DNA of 64,000 nucleotides from the NCBI GenBank assembly GCA_023657425.1, contig JAGTJW010000001.1, forward strand, positions 620,001-684,000. Reading direction: 5' to 3'. The position numbers and the translations under genes were made by a program. The notes beneath the pieces were generated by a model. The model made no database searches, was not told the DNA's origin, and saw nothing but the letters and a program-made list of their open reading frames with translations. The stretch's first letter is position 1, and each line of letters opens with the position of its first letter. Of this stretch, positions 7,773-17,387 are shown in pieces. The stretch comes from Ideonella sp. WA131b (GTDB lineage: Bacteria; Pseudomonadota; Gammaproteobacteria; Burkholderiales; Burkholderiaceae_C).

Positions 7773-8536
7773 TCAATCGCAGGGCTGGTCGGCGGCCACA
7801 AAGCGCAGCGCGGCGAAGCCGCTGTGGGCCGAGCCGCCGGTGTTGTCGGTGTCGGCGGCCACGGCCAGCTGCACCAGGCGCGCTCCGGGGCCGTGCAGGC
7901 GGCGGATGTCCGCGGCCACGTCGCGCCGCTCGGCCAGCCAGCGGCCGCGCTCGGCGCCGCCGCTGCGAAGCACCACCATGGTGGTGCGGCTGGTGTAGGC
8001 GTTGGGGTGCTCGCTGCCCACGGGCTGGCGCTTGTCCCAGACGTAGTTGATGGCGGCATCGGGCACCTGCTCGCCGAAGCGCGAGCGCGCCAGCGCCAGG
8101 GCGAGGCGGTCGCCAAGGCCCAGGCGATCGGGGGGCAGCGCCAGGCCCAGGTAGACGCGCGCAGCCTGGTCGTCGCCGGCCTTGCGCGTGAGGTCGGCAG
8201 CCTGGAGCACGCGCTCGATGCGCCAACGCCAGCACAGCACCGGCGTGCGCGCCAGGTCGACCTCGACCGCGCGCGCCATCAGCGACATCGCGCCTTCGGA
8301 GCGCACCTCCAGCGCGTCCTGCCCATCCCAGCGCCGCAGCGGCTAGGAGTGTGGGCGGCAGAAATCCAGCCCCGCGTTGGGCCGACTTCGGGGCCCAGGC
8401 CAGGCGCCGCGCGCAGCCCGGCCCAGGGCGCCAGGCCGGTGTCGAAACGGCCCACCCAGTCAGCGGCCTGCGCCGGTGCGGGTGCCGGCAGCAACAGGGC
8501 GACCGTCGCAGCGGCGGCGCAGAGGTTCAGGGTCAT
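7773..8536 (-). pseudogene. DUF3047 protein gene disrupted by a palindromic repeat
   Basis: The N-terminal piece encodes a signal peptide and the start of a mature protein ([17 protein letters not shown], then [10 protein letters not shown]), about 56 residues. A copy of the repeat CTAGGAGTGTGGGCGGCAG follows, and the rest of the protein continues in another frame: [20 protein letters not shown], then [20 protein letters not shown] and DVAADIRRLHG, which are DUF3047 signatures. In the second frame the repeat itself supplies an in-frame TAG. The gene thus has an insertion plus a frameshift. A shorter product from an internal GTG (177 aa) is possible but would lack the signal peptide. Function of DUF3047 is unknown. 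Confidence 0.7.
8343..8376. repeat. Copy of the CTAGGAG...CAGAAATCCAGC repeat inside the DUF3047 gene
   Basis: Begins CTAGGAGTGTGGGCGGC and continues AGAAATCCAGCCCCGCG. The arm GGCGGCAGAAATCCAGC is shared with the reverse strand of the copy at 39190-39240. Confidence 0.7.
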
Positions 8537-8743
8537 CGGCAAGTTCGGCGTTGGCGCTGGCCAGCCCCGGGAGCAGGGCCGGCGCGCATTCTGGCAGCGC
8601 GCCACGGCGCCGGCCGTGGCGGCAGGCCGGGCATGGTCGGAGCCGGCAGGGGCAGCGTGAGCATCGGTGCGGACGCGAGGCGACAGCGGGGATTCGTCCG
8701 AGGTGGCCGCAGGGTTACGGCCCCCGTGCCGCACACTGGCGGC

Positions 8744-10273
8744 ATGAGCTTCGAATCCGCGCCCTCCGTCACCGCCGACACCGCCTTGGTGCTGCCGCCC
8801 GCCGCTTTCCCGCCCTTCGACAACAGTTACGCCCGCGAGTTGCCGGGCTTCGCCGTGGCCTGGCGGCCGGTGCCGGCGGCGCGACCGGCCCTCCTGCACC
8901 TGAACGCGCCGCTGGCGGCCGAGCTGGGGCTGGATGCCGAGGCCCTGCTCGGGCCTGCGGGCGCGGCGGTGTTCGCCGGCAATCTCGTGCCCGAGGGCGC
9001 CGAGCCGGTGGCCCAGGCCTACGCCGGACACCAGTTCGGCGGCTTCTCGCCGCAGCTCGGCGATGGCCGGGCGCTGCTGCTGGGCGAGGTGCTCGACCGC
9101 CAGGGCCGGCGCCGCGACATCGCCCTCAAGGGCTCGGGCCGCACACCGTTCTCGCGCGGTGGCGACGGCCGCGCCGCCGTGGGCCCGATGCTGCGCGAGC
9201 TGCTCATCGGCGAAGCCATGCACGCGCTGGGCGTGCCCACCACGCGCGCGCTCGCGGTGGCGGCCACCGGCGAGTGGGTGCTGCGCAACGAACGGCTGCC
9301 CGGCGCCGTGCTCACGCGCGTGGCCGCCAGCCACCTGCGTGTGGGCACCTTCCAGTTCTTCGCCGCGCGCGGCGAGCACGACCGGGTGCGCCAGTTGCTG
9401 GCTTACGCCGTGGCGCGCCACGACCCCGATCTGGCCGACCTGCCCGAGCCGGCGCGGGCGCTGCGCTTCCTGGAGCGGGTGGCGCAGCGCCAGGCGGCGC
9501 TGGTGGCGCGCTGGATGGGCCTGGGCTTCATCCACGGCGTCATGAACACCGACAACATGACGATCTCCGGCGAGACCATTGACTACGGCCCCTGCGCCTT
9601 CATGGAGGCCTACGACCCCGGCACCGTCTTCAGCAGCATCGACCACCAGGGTCGCTACGCCTACGCCAACCAGGCGGCCATCGCGCGCTGGAACCTGGCG
9701 CGGCTGGCCGAGACCCTGCTGCCCCTGCTGGACCCCGAGGCCGACGCCGCGCTGGCCCGCGCCACCGCCGTGATCGACTGCTTCCCGGGCTGGTACGAGG
9801 CCGAGTGGCGCGCCGTCTGGCGCTGCAAGCTGGGCCTGGCGCTGCCCTTCGACGACGAGGGCGACACCCGGCTGGCCGAGGCCTGGCTGCGCCTGCTGCA
9901 GGCGCAGGCGGTGGACTTCACCCAGGCCGCCCGCGCGCTGGCCCCGGCCGCCGAAGGCGACGAGGCACCACTGCGCGCCTTGTTCGCCGCCGCCGACGGC
10001 GGGCCGGCCGGCATCGACGCCTGGCTGCGGCACTGGCACGCCCGCGGCAGCCACGACGGTGCGGCCCTGCGCGCGGCCAACCCGCGCATCGTGCCGCGCA
10101 ACCACCGTGTCGAGGAGGCGCTGGCGGCGGCCACGGCCGGCGACCTGAGGCCCCTCGAAACCCTGCTGGCCGCCCTGCGCAGGCCCTTTGACGACGATCC
10201 CGCGCTGGCCCCCTACGCCGAGCCTGCGCCGGCCGCGTTGACGGCGGCCTACCAGACCTTCTGCGGCACCTGA
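8744..10273 (+). CDS. selO: Protein adenylyltransferase SelO (YdiU)
   Basis: Pseudokinase-fold AMP transferase of 509 aa; SelO transfers AMP from ATP to Ser, Thr or Tyr of proteins linked to redox balance. Family signatures in order are [74 protein letters not shown], the metal-binding loop [16 protein letters not shown] and [14 protein letters not shown]. Bacterial members lack the selenocysteine of eukaryotic SelO, and this one ends YQTFCGT. Length is normal for the family. The frame is open further upstream, but similarity begins soon after this ATG. It is monocistronic as far as can be seen and converges on a CopD-like gene. Confidence 0.93.
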   Translation: MSFESAPSVTADTALVLPPAAFPPFDNSYARELPGFAVAWRPVPAARPALLHLNAPLAAELGLDAEALLGPAGAAVFAGNLVPEGAEPVAQAYAGHQFGGFSPQLGDGRALLLGEVLDRQGRRRDIALKGSGRTPFSRGGDGRAAVGPMLRELLIGEAMHALGVPTTRALAVAATGEWVLRNERLPGAVLTRVAASHLRVGTFQFFAARGEHDRVRQLLAYAVARHDPDLADLPEPARALRFLERVAQRQAALVARWMGLGFIHGVMNTDNMTISGETIDYGPCAFMEAYDPGTVFSSIDHQGRYAYANQAAIARWNLARLAETLLPLLDPEADAALARATAVIDCFPGWYEAEWRAVWRCKLGLALPFDDEGDTRLAEAWLRLLQAQAVDFTQAARALAPAAEGDEAPLRALFAAADGGPAGIDAWLRHWHARGSHDGAALRAANPRIVPRNHRVEEALAAATAGDLRPLETLLAALRRPFDDDPALAPYAEPAPAALTAAYQTFCGT

Positions 10274-10306
10274 ACGGGCAGACCGGTCATGGACGGCCGG
10301 CCGCGA

Positions 10307-10783
10307 TCAGGCCGGCAGCTTCAGCACCGCGACGAGCACGACGACGATGCCGATGGCCAGGTTGACGCCCACCCAGCGACGCAGCGCGGCCAGCTGCACG
10401 GCGCCCAGCGCCCAGTCGGCCGCCGCCACGGCCAGCGACAAGCGCTTGTAGAGCACAAAGCGGATGTGGCCGAAGATCAGCATCATCAGCAGACCCAGCA
10501 GCGCCATCAGCGTCCAGCTCGGTGGCATCGAGAAGCTGCCGCCGCCCTGCACCACCTGCTTGGCCACGCGGCCGATCATCCACAGTCCGGTGGCCAGCGT
10601 CACGGCGGCCGCGGCCAGCACGGCCGCGAAGAAGCGCCCCAGCACGGCCTGCATCAGCGGCAGCCGCTGCGGCGGCGGCAGCGCGGCCACCGCCGGACGC
10701 AAGAAGAAGTGCGCAAACACCATGCCGCCGACCCACACGACAACCGCGAGCACGTGCAGGGCATTCAAGAGGGCATACAGCAT
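10307..10783 (-). CDS. CopD-family integral membrane protein
   Basis: Protein of 158 aa with four hydrophobic segments. It starts MLYALLNALHVLAVVVWVGG, the signature of the CopD/DUF2269-like membrane family, in which the His and Trp residues of the first segment may hold haem or copper. Other features are FFLRPAVAALPP and a second-segment glycine pattern (LATGLWMIG). Members are found alone in many betaproteobacteria and their exact role is unproven. The gene converges on selO, 33 bp away. Confidence 0.75.
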   Translation of the reverse strand: MLYALLNALHVLAVVVWVGGMVFAHFFLRPAVAALPPPQRLPLMQAVLGRFFAAVLAAAAVTLATGLWMIGRVAKQVVQGGGSFSMPPSWTLMALLGLLMMLIFGHIRFVLYKRLSLAVAAADWALGAVQLAALRRWVGVNLAIGIVVVLVAVLKLPA

Positions 10784-10887
10784 GGGGAAGCGTCCTTGCG
10801 CGTGGCGCGCACCGTCGGGCCCGGCGGGACCGCCCGGCCAAGCTCGGCATTCTCAACGGGCCGCGCTTGCCCCCGGTGGCGTCGGGC

Positions 10888-11283
10888 TCAGCCCTCGCTC
10901 TCGCTCTCGCCCTCGCCCTCGGTCGGAGCCGAAGCGGCACGGGGCAGGTGCAGCAGCTTCGTGTCGGGGTGCAGCACGAACTCCACCTGTAGGGACGTGA
11001 GCATGAGGTCGACCTTGGCGGTGAGCGTGACCGGACCGTCGACGATGGGCCGGGCGCGCAACTCCTCCGCGGCGAGCGCGAGCATGTCGCGCATCTGCGC
11101 CACGGCCTCGCGGGTGGCGGCGTTGCCGGCGCGGTCGCCCAGCTCGAAGGCCTTGCGCTTGGTGGCGCTGACCGCGTCGCCGGCCTGCGCGACCACCGCG
11201 CCGGCGCCGTCCTTGACGGTGACGGCCACCTTGGCGGCCGAGCTGGAGAGCTGGCCCCCCAGTTCCTTGATGCGATCGAGCAT
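10888..11283 (-). CDS. Hypothetical protein, helical and acidic C-terminus
   Basis: Protein of 131 aa that I do not recognise. It has no signal peptide or membrane segment. Residues 1-60 are predicted helical and Ala/Lys-rich (IKELGGQLSSSAAKVAVTVK), vaguely phasin-like. The middle part has the pattern VTLTAKVDLMLTSLQVEFVL. It ends in a run of Gly-Glu and Ser-Glu repeats encoded by a short hexanucleotide repeat. It is divergent from the 3-hydroxybenzoate hydroxylase gene, with 177 bp between starts. Confidence 0.6.
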   Translation of the reverse strand: MLDRIKELGGQLSSSAAKVAVTVKDGAGAVVAQAGDAVSATKRKAFELGDRAGNAATREAVAQMRDMLALAAEELRARPIVDGPVTLTAKVDLMLTSLQVEFVLHPDTKLLHLPRAASAPTEGEGESESEG

Positions 11284-11460
11284 GGCGTGCGGGCCGCGGC
11301 AGCGGACAGGGAGGCAAGGAACCGCAGTGTCGCGGCGCGCCGCGGCGGCGGCAAGCGCACAAGGGGCGTGGGTGGATGTGGTGTCGGGGGCGGCACGGCC
11401 CCGGGGTCTCGGCCGGCTTCATCGCTAGACTGCGCATCCGCCGCCCGCCCGCAAGCCCGC

Positions 11461-12354
11461 ATGAACACCCACCCCGACACGCGCCCGGTCATCGTCTGCG
11501 GCGGCGGCATCGGCGGCCTGGCCGCGGCGCTGGCGCTGGTGCGGCGCGGCCTGTCGGTGGTGGTCCTGGAGCAGGCGGCCGAGATCGGCGAGATCGGCGC
11601 CGGCATGCAGCTCGGGCCCAACGCCTTCCACGCCTTCGACGCGCTGGGTGTCGGCCCGCAGGCCCGCAGCCGCGCCGTCTACACCGACTGCCTGGTCATG
11701 CACGACGCGGTCGACGAGTCGCTGGTGGGCCGCATCGAGACCGGCGAGGCCTTCCGCCGCCGCTTCGGCAACCCGTATGCGGTGATCCACCGCGCCGACG
11801 TCCACACGGCGCTGCTCGAAGGCGCGCAAGCCAGCGGCCTCGTCACCCTGCACACCCACACGCGGGTTGCGCGCATCGAGCAGGACGCGGCGGCCGGCAC
11901 CGTGACCGCGATCGATCAGGCCGGCCGCCGCTGGACAGGCTGCGCGCTCATCGGCGCCGACGGCGGCAAATCGGTGGTGCGCGCGCAGTACGTGAACGAC
12001 CCGCCGCGCGTGACGGGCCACGTCGTCTACCGCGCCGTCGTCGACAAGGCGGCGTTTCCGGAGGACCTGCGCTGGAACGCCGCCAGCCTGTGGGCCGGCC
12101 CGCGCTGCCACCTGGTCCACTACCCGCTGCGCGGCGGCGAGCAGTACAACATCGTCGTCACCTTCCACAGCCGCCAGCCCGAGCAGTGGGGCGTCAGCGA
12201 CGGCAGCAGGGACGAGGGGCGGCTGTATCACGCCGCGGGCGTGGAGCGTCTGGTGCGCAACGCGCTGTGGAAGGGTCGCTCGCAGGAGCGCTTCTACGAT
12301 GCCCTGGACTGGCTCTACCGTTGGAACGTCGACAACTGCCTGCAACAGGGCTGA
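11461..12354 (+). CDS. 3-hydroxybenzoate 6-hydroxylase, internally deleted
   Basis: FAD monooxygenase family (3-hydroxybenzoate to gentisate, NADH-dependent). The N-terminal FAD fold VIVCGGGIGGLAAALAL, the DG motif LIGADGGKSVVR and long stretches such as VTGHVVYRAVVDKA and CHLVHYPLRGGEQYN are intact. After GVSDGSRDE the protein jumps straight to GRLYHAAGVERLVRN and the normal C-terminus ERFYDALDWLYRW. Intact homologues have about 100 residues between these points, including the GDAAHP motif that binds the FAD ribityl chain. The length is 297 aa against about 400. The deletion is in frame, so a product is probably made but should be inactive. The next gene encodes gentisate dioxygenase, which supports the original role. 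Confidence 0.85.
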   Translation: MNTHPDTRPVIVCGGGIGGLAAALALVRRGLSVVVLEQAAEIGEIGAGMQLGPNAFHAFDALGVGPQARSRAVYTDCLVMHDAVDESLVGRIETGEAFRRRFGNPYAVIHRADVHTALLEGAQASGLVTLHTHTRVARIEQDAAAGTVTAIDQAGRRWTGCALIGADGGKSVVRAQYVNDPPRVTGHVVYRAVVDKAAFPEDLRWNAASLWAGPRCHLVHYPLRGGEQYNIVVTFHSRQPEQWGVSDGSRDEGRLYHAAGVERLVRNALWKGRSQERFYDALDWLYRWNVDNCLQQG

Positions 12355-12381
12355 GAGCGTGAGCCCCGGAGACACCTCGCC

Positions 12382-13419
12382 ATGACCGAACTCGGCCGCC
12401 TCGAAGACCTGCCCCAGGACTACCGCGACGAGCTCGCCCGCCGCAACCTGGTGCCGCTGTGGCCCAGCCTGCGCGCCCTGCTGCCGCCGGGCGTGCCCGG
12501 CCGCCAGACGCGCCCCACCCACTGGCCCTACGCCTCGTTGCGCCCGCTGCTGATGCGGGCCGGCGAGCTGACGCCCATGCACAAGGCCGAGCGCCGCGTG
12601 CTGGTGCTGGCCAACCCGGGCCACGGCCTGGACGCGATGAAGGTGAGCCCGGCCATCTACCTGGGCATGCAGCTGCTGTTGCCGGGCGAGCGTGCGCCCA
12701 GCCATCGCCACACGCCCAACGCCGTGCGCATGGTGGTCGAGGGCCGCGGTGCCAGCACCACGGTGGACGGCGAGCGCTGCCCGATGGAACGCGGCGACCT
12801 GATCCTCACGCCCACGGGCCTGTGGCACGAGCACGAGCACACGGGCGACGCGCCGGTGGTGTGGCTGGACGTGCTCGACCTGCCGCTGATGCACTATGCC
12901 GAGGCCTCGTATGCCGTTGAAGGCCCTCGCCAGGCCGTGGTACCCGGCCGCGGCGACCAGGTCTACGCCCGCGGCGGCGTCGTGCCCTCGCCCGCGTTCG
13001 GCCGCAGCGGCAAGGCCTACCCGATGCTGCGCTATCCCTGGTCCCAGGTGCGTGCGGCCCTCGTGGCGCTGGCCGCCGACCGCGCGGGCGACGATGCGGT
13101 GCAGGTCTCCTACGTCAACCCCGAAACCGGCACCGACGTGCAGAACAACCTCGGCTTCCATGCCCTGATGCTGCGCCCGGGGCAGACGCTGGCGCTGCCG
13201 GCACGGTCGCCCGCCAGCGTGTTCCACGTCATCGAAGGTGCGGCCGAGGCCGCCATTGACGGCCACACCCTGGCGCTGGCCGAGGCCGACACCTGCTGCG
13301 CCCCCGGCTACACCCCGGTGGCGCTGCGCAACCGGCAGGCCGACGCGCCGTGCTTCGTGTTCATCGCCGACGAAAGCCCGCTGCACCGCAAGCTGGGCGT
13401 GTACGAAGTGCGCGCCTGA
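12382..13419 (+). CDS. Gentisate 1,2-dioxygenase
   Basis: Bicupin iron dioxygenase of 345 aa that cleaves gentisate to maleylpyruvate. The first cupin holds the metal-binding histidines in APSHRHTPNAVRMVVEGRG and the following GDLILTPTGLWHEHEH. The segment DVQNNLGFHALMLRPGQ and the second cupin (SVFHVIEGAAEAAIDG) match the family, as does the length. A GGAG ribosome site lies 10-14 bp upstream of the ATG. It follows the damaged 3-hydroxybenzoate hydroxylase by 27 bp in the same direction, forming a degradation operon. With the hydroxylase deleted, this enzyme would depend on gentisate from another source. Confidence 0.93.
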   Translation: MTELGRLEDLPQDYRDELARRNLVPLWPSLRALLPPGVPGRQTRPTHWPYASLRPLLMRAGELTPMHKAERRVLVLANPGHGLDAMKVSPAIYLGMQLLLPGERAPSHRHTPNAVRMVVEGRGASTTVDGERCPMERGDLILTPTGLWHEHEHTGDAPVVWLDVLDLPLMHYAEASYAVEGPRQAVVPGRGDQVYARGGVVPSPAFGRSGKAYPMLRYPWSQVRAALVALAADRAGDDAVQVSYVNPETGTDVQNNLGFHALMLRPGQTLALPARSPASVFHVIEGAAEAAIDGHTLALAEADTCCAPGYTPVALRNRQADAPCFVFIADESPLHRKLGVYEVRA

Positions 13420-13506
13420 AGACCGCGCGCCGAGCGCGAACGGACGCTTCGGCGAGCGCGACGGCCGAGGATCTGCGGACCGTGCGCGAGCCGCTGTGCG
13501 GGGCCG

Positions 13507-13617
13507 TCAGACCTCGGGAGCCTGGGTGAACAGCGAGTGGCCGTCCTGGCCGTTGGGGGGGTACGGCACACACACGCCCACGCCGCCCTTCGGCGACGGA
13601 GGCCAAGAGACCTTCAC
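13507..13617 (-). pseudogene. Possible C-terminal remnant of a dienelactone-type hydrolase
   Basis: A short leftward frame ends VPYPPNGQDGHSLFTQAPEV and stop. The pattern YPPxGxDGHxLF resembles the active-site histidine region near the C-terminus of dienelactone-hydrolase-like proteins. Nothing else of the gene is present; the beta-propeller gene begins to overlap it in another frame. A run of seven G lies inside the segment. The match is short and the call is tentative. Confidence 0.28.
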
Positions 13618-15110
13618 CGCTGACCTCCTGGTTGAGCCGGTTCCAGGATGGATCTGGCGGCGGTGCCGGACTGTCGGAGTCGGAACTTGTAGAGCTTGCC
13701 GCTGCCCACCGTGGGGTAGTAGACGGTGCCGCCGCAGTCCGGGGTGATCACCAGTCCGGCGCCGCGTTCCACCCATGGCCCGCTGGCGAGTTCAGCACCG
13801 GTGGAAGCTTCACGCCAGACCACCCTTTCGCGCTCGTAGTTGAAGCGCCCGTTGGCTTCGGTGGCCGATGAGATGAACACGCGGTCACCCGTCGGGCCGA
13901 TCAGGGCCGAGAAGCTGAACGAGCTTTGCTGCGCCTGCCAAAGCTCGGTCAGTCCCGAGTCCAGGTTGAACTGCAGGGCCACGAGACGGTTGGCGCCACC
14001 ATCGAAGGAAAAGACGGTTTGCGCGTCGGGATCCACCGTGGGCATCGAGGGCATGAACGAGCCGGGTCGATCGCGAAACGGCTGCAGCCGCCAGACACGC
14101 TGCGCATCCGCCTGCGAGATGGCCAGAATCGACATCGGGGTGCGCGACGGCAAGGCGTTGGTCTGCAAGACAACGACCGCCCCCATGGCGGCCGCCGCGG
14201 TCGCCGTCGTCTGACCCTCCAGCCGGTAGGCGACGGGGCCCCACGATTCGTCGCGTCGCAGCTGCGCACCTTCCCACACAAATCGGTGGACAAAGTCCTG
14301 CCCGGGGGCATAGATCAGGTCTCGGCCGTTCCAGGCGGTCGCAGTGATGCGCCCACCCAGCGCCTCAGGGGCCTGCAACACGGAGACGACCTTCATCGAC
14401 TCCGGGTCCACCGCCACGAGCATCGAGGGCGGAGTCGCCGCACTCCCGCAATCTCCCATCACCGCCCGAAAGCCATCGACCGTGCAGCCTGGCACACGGT
14501 GCAGGGACTTCATGACCAAGGTCCCGTCCGAGGTTGCGACGAATCCGTTGTACGCGACATCCGCGGGGCGCTGTGCCGTGGGCAGCACGGTGATGGCCAG
14601 GACACGCCCGCTGGCGGCATCGAGCTTGGCCAGCCGGTAGCCGAACAGCGCGTAGAGAAACCCATTGGCGTGGATGCCGACCGAGCCCGGGTAGTTCCAC
14701 TCTCCCGTGGTGCCGGGAGGAAGCAGGCGCGTGCGCCATTGCTCCCGCAAGGAGTCCGCATCGAGCATGGCCACGAACGGGCCGCCCGCGCTGCCCGTAT
14801 TGGCGCCCAGCGCACCGGCCAGCACCACGAGCTCGCCCGGTCCCCGGGTGGCGAGGTTCCAGATGCCCGGGAGGTTCTCGGCCAACTGCACCTCGACCTC
14901 GATCGCCTTCCCGCGCAACTGCGATGCGGAGGGCTCGGTGACGGCGGCAAACAAGTGCGACCGCGAAGAGTCCGCATGTTCGAAGGGCGCGGCCGACGGG
15001 AACCAAGGCCCGACCGCGGGGCGATCACGGACTGGGCACCCGACCGCTGCCACCGCGCATGCGAGCGTGGAGGCGGCCAGTGTGGCCTGCAAAGCCGCTC
15101 GAGCACGCAC
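13614..15110 (-). CDS. Exported beta-propeller-like protein of unknown function
   Basis: Protein of 498 aa with an N-terminal signal sequence (ALQATLAASTLACAVAAVGC) that could be of lipoprotein type, since a Cys follows AAVG. The rest is built of repeated strands with patterns such as FVAMLDADSLREQWRT, YRLAKLDAASGRVLAITVLP, SMLVAVDPESMKVVSVLQ and VVWREASTGAELASGPWV. These resemble quinoprotein or PQQ-like propeller blades but lack a clear PQQ tryptophan-docking motif. It is the last gene of the five-gene leftward catabolic operon, 9 bp after an exported hydrolase, so it may be an extracytoplasmic dehydrogenase-like or binding protein. Function unknown. Confidence 0.7.
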   Translation of the reverse strand: MRARAALQATLAASTLACAVAAVGCPVRDRPAVGPWFPSAAPFEHADSSRSHLFAAVTEPSASQLRGKAIEVEVQLAENLPGIWNLATRGPGELVVLAGALGANTGSAGGPFVAMLDADSLREQWRTRLLPPGTTGEWNYPGSVGIHANGFLYALFGYRLAKLDAASGRVLAITVLPTAQRPADVAYNGFVATSDGTLVMKSLHRVPGCTVDGFRAVMGDCGSAATPPSMLVAVDPESMKVVSVLQAPEALGGRITATAWNGRDLIYAPGQDFVHRFVWEGAQLRRDESWGPVAYRLEGQTTATAAAAMGAVVVLQTNALPSRTPMSILAISQADAQRVWRLQPFRDRPGSFMPSMPTVDPDAQTVFSFDGGANRLVALQFNLDSGLTELWQAQQSSFSFSALIGPTGDRVFISSATEANGRFNYERERVVWREASTGAELASGPWVERGAGLVITPDCGGTVYYPTVGSGKLYKFRLRQSGTAARSILEPAQPGGQR

Positions 15111-15119
15111 GGAAGCTCC

Positions 15120-16190
15120 TTACTTGGCGAGCACGGTCAGGCCGTCGACGGCACCCCTCAGGTACGGAGAGAGGCCGTCCTGACTGAGTGTGCTCGCGGC
15201 CTGCGCATCACGCTTGAGGTGAAGGTCGAAGAATCGCAACGTGGCCACGCGCACGATGGGCTGCACGTCGGCCCGGGTGGACGAAGGCGCGACGAACTCG
15301 CCCTGTTCGGGCGCGGAAGTGAAGTCGAGATGACGGGCGTTGTTCATCCACACGAAGCGGTGCCTGCCTTCGTTCTCGGGCCAAACGGAGAAGGCCTGCA
15401 GGCGCCCGATCGGCGGATGGTGTCCCTGTTGTCGGTCCAGGGTTCCGGAGATGCCCAGAAGCGGCATGGCCAGCGAGCGAAAGCTCTCCGCCACGAAGAA
15501 GGGTTCGGCCACACCCTGAGGGGAGAGCGCAACACCACAGGAAACCCGCCGATCGCGCAAGTCCGGTCCCAAGGTGTCGCCTTCGCCCCGGGCAGGCTGG
15601 AGCCACTTCAAGGCTGGCCGCATCCCCCCCACGACCATCGTCGTGTAGGCGCCGAAGGAATGCCCCATCAGGCCGATGTGCCTCACATCGAGCTTGCCGC
15701 GAAGCTGCGGGTGGGACCTGTTCCATTCCTCGGCACGATCGATCGCGAAGCTGACATCCACCGGTCTTCCGAGCACTTCCTCCCGGTCGACGATCATGTC
15801 CATGAGGGTCTGCATCATGCGCAGCCCGCCCCGCCTGAGCCGCTCGGTGTTGCTGCCGACATGTTCCAGCGCCAGCACGACGTATCCATGGGAAGCCAGG
15901 TGCTGGTTCTGCCCGGCATGGGTGTCCCAGTTTCCTCCCGCGCCATGCGACACGATCACGACCGGAAAGGGGCCGTCTCCCTGAGGAAGGTGGACCTTGA
16001 TCGGTAACTCGCGGCCACCACGCGAAGCATCCATTTCCCTTGGAAACGGCATCACCCGCACTTGGAATGCCCCTGGCGCCGCCCAGTCCTGGGCGAGCGC
16101 AGCGCTTGGCAGCGACAAGACGAGCCAGAGCAGCAGCCCCATCGATCGGATGAAGGCTGGCCCCACGGTGAGCAGGCGAGATCGGTTCAT
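15120..16190 (-). CDS. Exported alpha/beta-hydrolase (PAF-acetylhydrolase/dienelactone-like)
   Basis: Secreted hydrolase of 356 aa. A signal peptide ends near residue 33 (SLPSAALAQ). The fold begins with FPVVIVSHGAGGNWDTHA (oxyanion hole) and continues with the nucleophile elbow GHSFGAY (Ser about 178). A C-terminal histidine is in NNARHLDFTS, as in PAF-acetylhydrolase-II-like proteins. The context (thiolase, CoA ligase, tandem hydrolase) suggests that it releases an acid from an ester outside the cytoplasm before activation to a CoA thioester. It starts 12 bp downstream of the thiolase stop. Substrate unknown. Confidence 0.85.
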   Translation of the reverse strand: MNRSRLLTVGPAFIRSMGLLLWLVLSLPSAALAQDWAAPGAFQVRVMPFPREMDASRGGRELPIKVHLPQGDGPFPVVIVSHGAGGNWDTHAGQNQHLASHGYVVLALEHVGSNTERLRRGGLRMMQTLMDMIVDREEVLGRPVDVSFAIDRAEEWNRSHPQLRGKLDVRHIGLMGHSFGAYTTMVVGGMRPALKWLQPARGEGDTLGPDLRDRRVSCGVALSPQGVAEPFFVAESFRSLAMPLLGISGTLDRQQGHHPPIGRLQAFSVWPENEGRHRFVWMNNARHLDFTSAPEQGEFVAPSSTRADVQPIVRVATLRFFDLHLKRDAQAASTLSQDGLSPYLRGAVDGLTVLAK

Positions 16191-16202
16191 GAGTGTGTCG
16201 GC

Positions 16203-17387
16203 TCAGTCGACGGTGAGCAAGGACACCACGGTCGCGCCTCCAATGCCCTGGTTGTGGCACAGGCCGGCGCGGGCGCGAGGAACCTGGCGCATGCCGGCTT
16301 CTCCTCGCAACTGTTGCACCACTTCAACCACCTGCGCGACTCCGGTTGCACCGAGAGGATGGCCTTTGGAGATCAGGCCGCCAGAAGGATTGACCACCCA
16401 GCGCCCGCCGTAGGTGTGCTGGCCATCGTGGATCAGCCGGACCGCGGCGCCGGCATCTGCCAATCCCAAGGCCTCGATGGAGACGACGGCGTTGATGGCG
16501 AAGCTGTCGTGAAGCTCGACAAGCTGACAGTCGGCCACGCCCAACCCGCTCGCCTCATACACCGCCGCGGACGCCCGGCGGGACTCGTCTGATCCCATCA
16601 GGGCCATCGCCGAACCGGATTCGAAGGTGGCTGGCAGGTCCGTGGCCATCGAGATCTCCCGCAGGGCGGGGCCGCGCGTGAGCAGGCCGCGCCGTTGCGC
16701 AAAGTCGTGCGAGCTCAGGATCAACGCGGCTGCGCCGGAGGTTGGTGCGCAGCACTGCAGGCGCGTGATCGGCTCGCACACCGTGGCCGACCGCAGGACG
16801 TCCTGCGCGCTGACCTGCTCTCGAAAGACTGCGACCGGATTGTGCGCGGCGTGTCGCCTGAACGCCGATACCACCTCTCCCAGCACCGCACTCGTCTGGC
16901 CATGCAGGGCCAGGTATTCGCGCGCCGCGGCCGCATAGAACTGAGCCGTGACCGACAGGCTGGGGTCAAAGTCCATGAGTCTGACCAGCGACTCGCCGTG
17001 GCGCCTCAGGGGAGACGGGTGGTGCGGAAAGGCCGACTGCAGCGCCCCGGGCAGCATCTGCTCCATTCCAAGCACGAGGATGCAGTCCGCACCCGCCCGG
17101 ATGGCCTGCGCACCAAGATAGAGAGCACTCGCGCCCGAGGCGCAGTTGTTGTTGACGTTGACCACCGGCAGCCCCGTCATGCCCACCCCGTACAAGGCGG
17201 ACTGGCCGGACGTGCTGTCACCGTACACATGCCCGACAAATGCCTGCTGCACATCCGCGTAGTCGAGGCTGCTGTCCGCCAGCGCCAGCTTCACGGCTGC
17301 ACTGCCCATGTCGTGCAGGGAGGCGCCGACGCCCGGCTTCGCGAACGGCAAGACCCCGGCACCGACGACCCTGACCCAATGGCTCAT
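16203..17387 (-). CDS. Thiolase-fold protein, SCP-x / lipid-transfer type
   Basis: Protein of 394 aa of the SCP-x-like thiolase group. The N-terminal nucleophile is Cys 82 in VNVNNNCASGASALY. Other motifs are VELHDSFAINAVVSIEALGL, NPSGGLISKGHPLGATG with the catalytic His, and the C-terminal CHNQGIGGATVV. Such enzymes cleave or form beta-keto acyl-CoA, often in sterol side-chain or branched-chain degradation. Its ATG shares one base with the stop of the upstream tandem hydrolase (TGATG). In this operon it probably performs the last C-C cleavage of the CoA-activated substrate. Confidence 0.88.
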   Translation of the reverse strand: MSHWVRVVGAGVLPFAKPGVGASLHDMGSAAVKLALADSSLDYADVQQAFVGHVYGDSTSGQSALYGVGMTGLPVVNVNNNCASGASALYLGAQAIRAGADCILVLGMEQMLPGALQSAFPHHPSPLRRHGESLVRLMDFDPSLSVTAQFYAAAAREYLALHGQTSAVLGEVVSAFRRHAAHNPVAVFREQVSAQDVLRSATVCEPITRLQCCAPTSGAAALILSSHDFAQRRGLLTRGPALREISMATDLPATFESGSAMALMGSDESRRASAAVYEASGLGVADCQLVELHDSFAINAVVSIEALGLADAGAAVRLIHDGQHTYGGRWVVNPSGGLISKGHPLGATGVAQVVEVVQQLRGEAGMRQVPRARAGLCHNQGIGGATVVSLLTVD

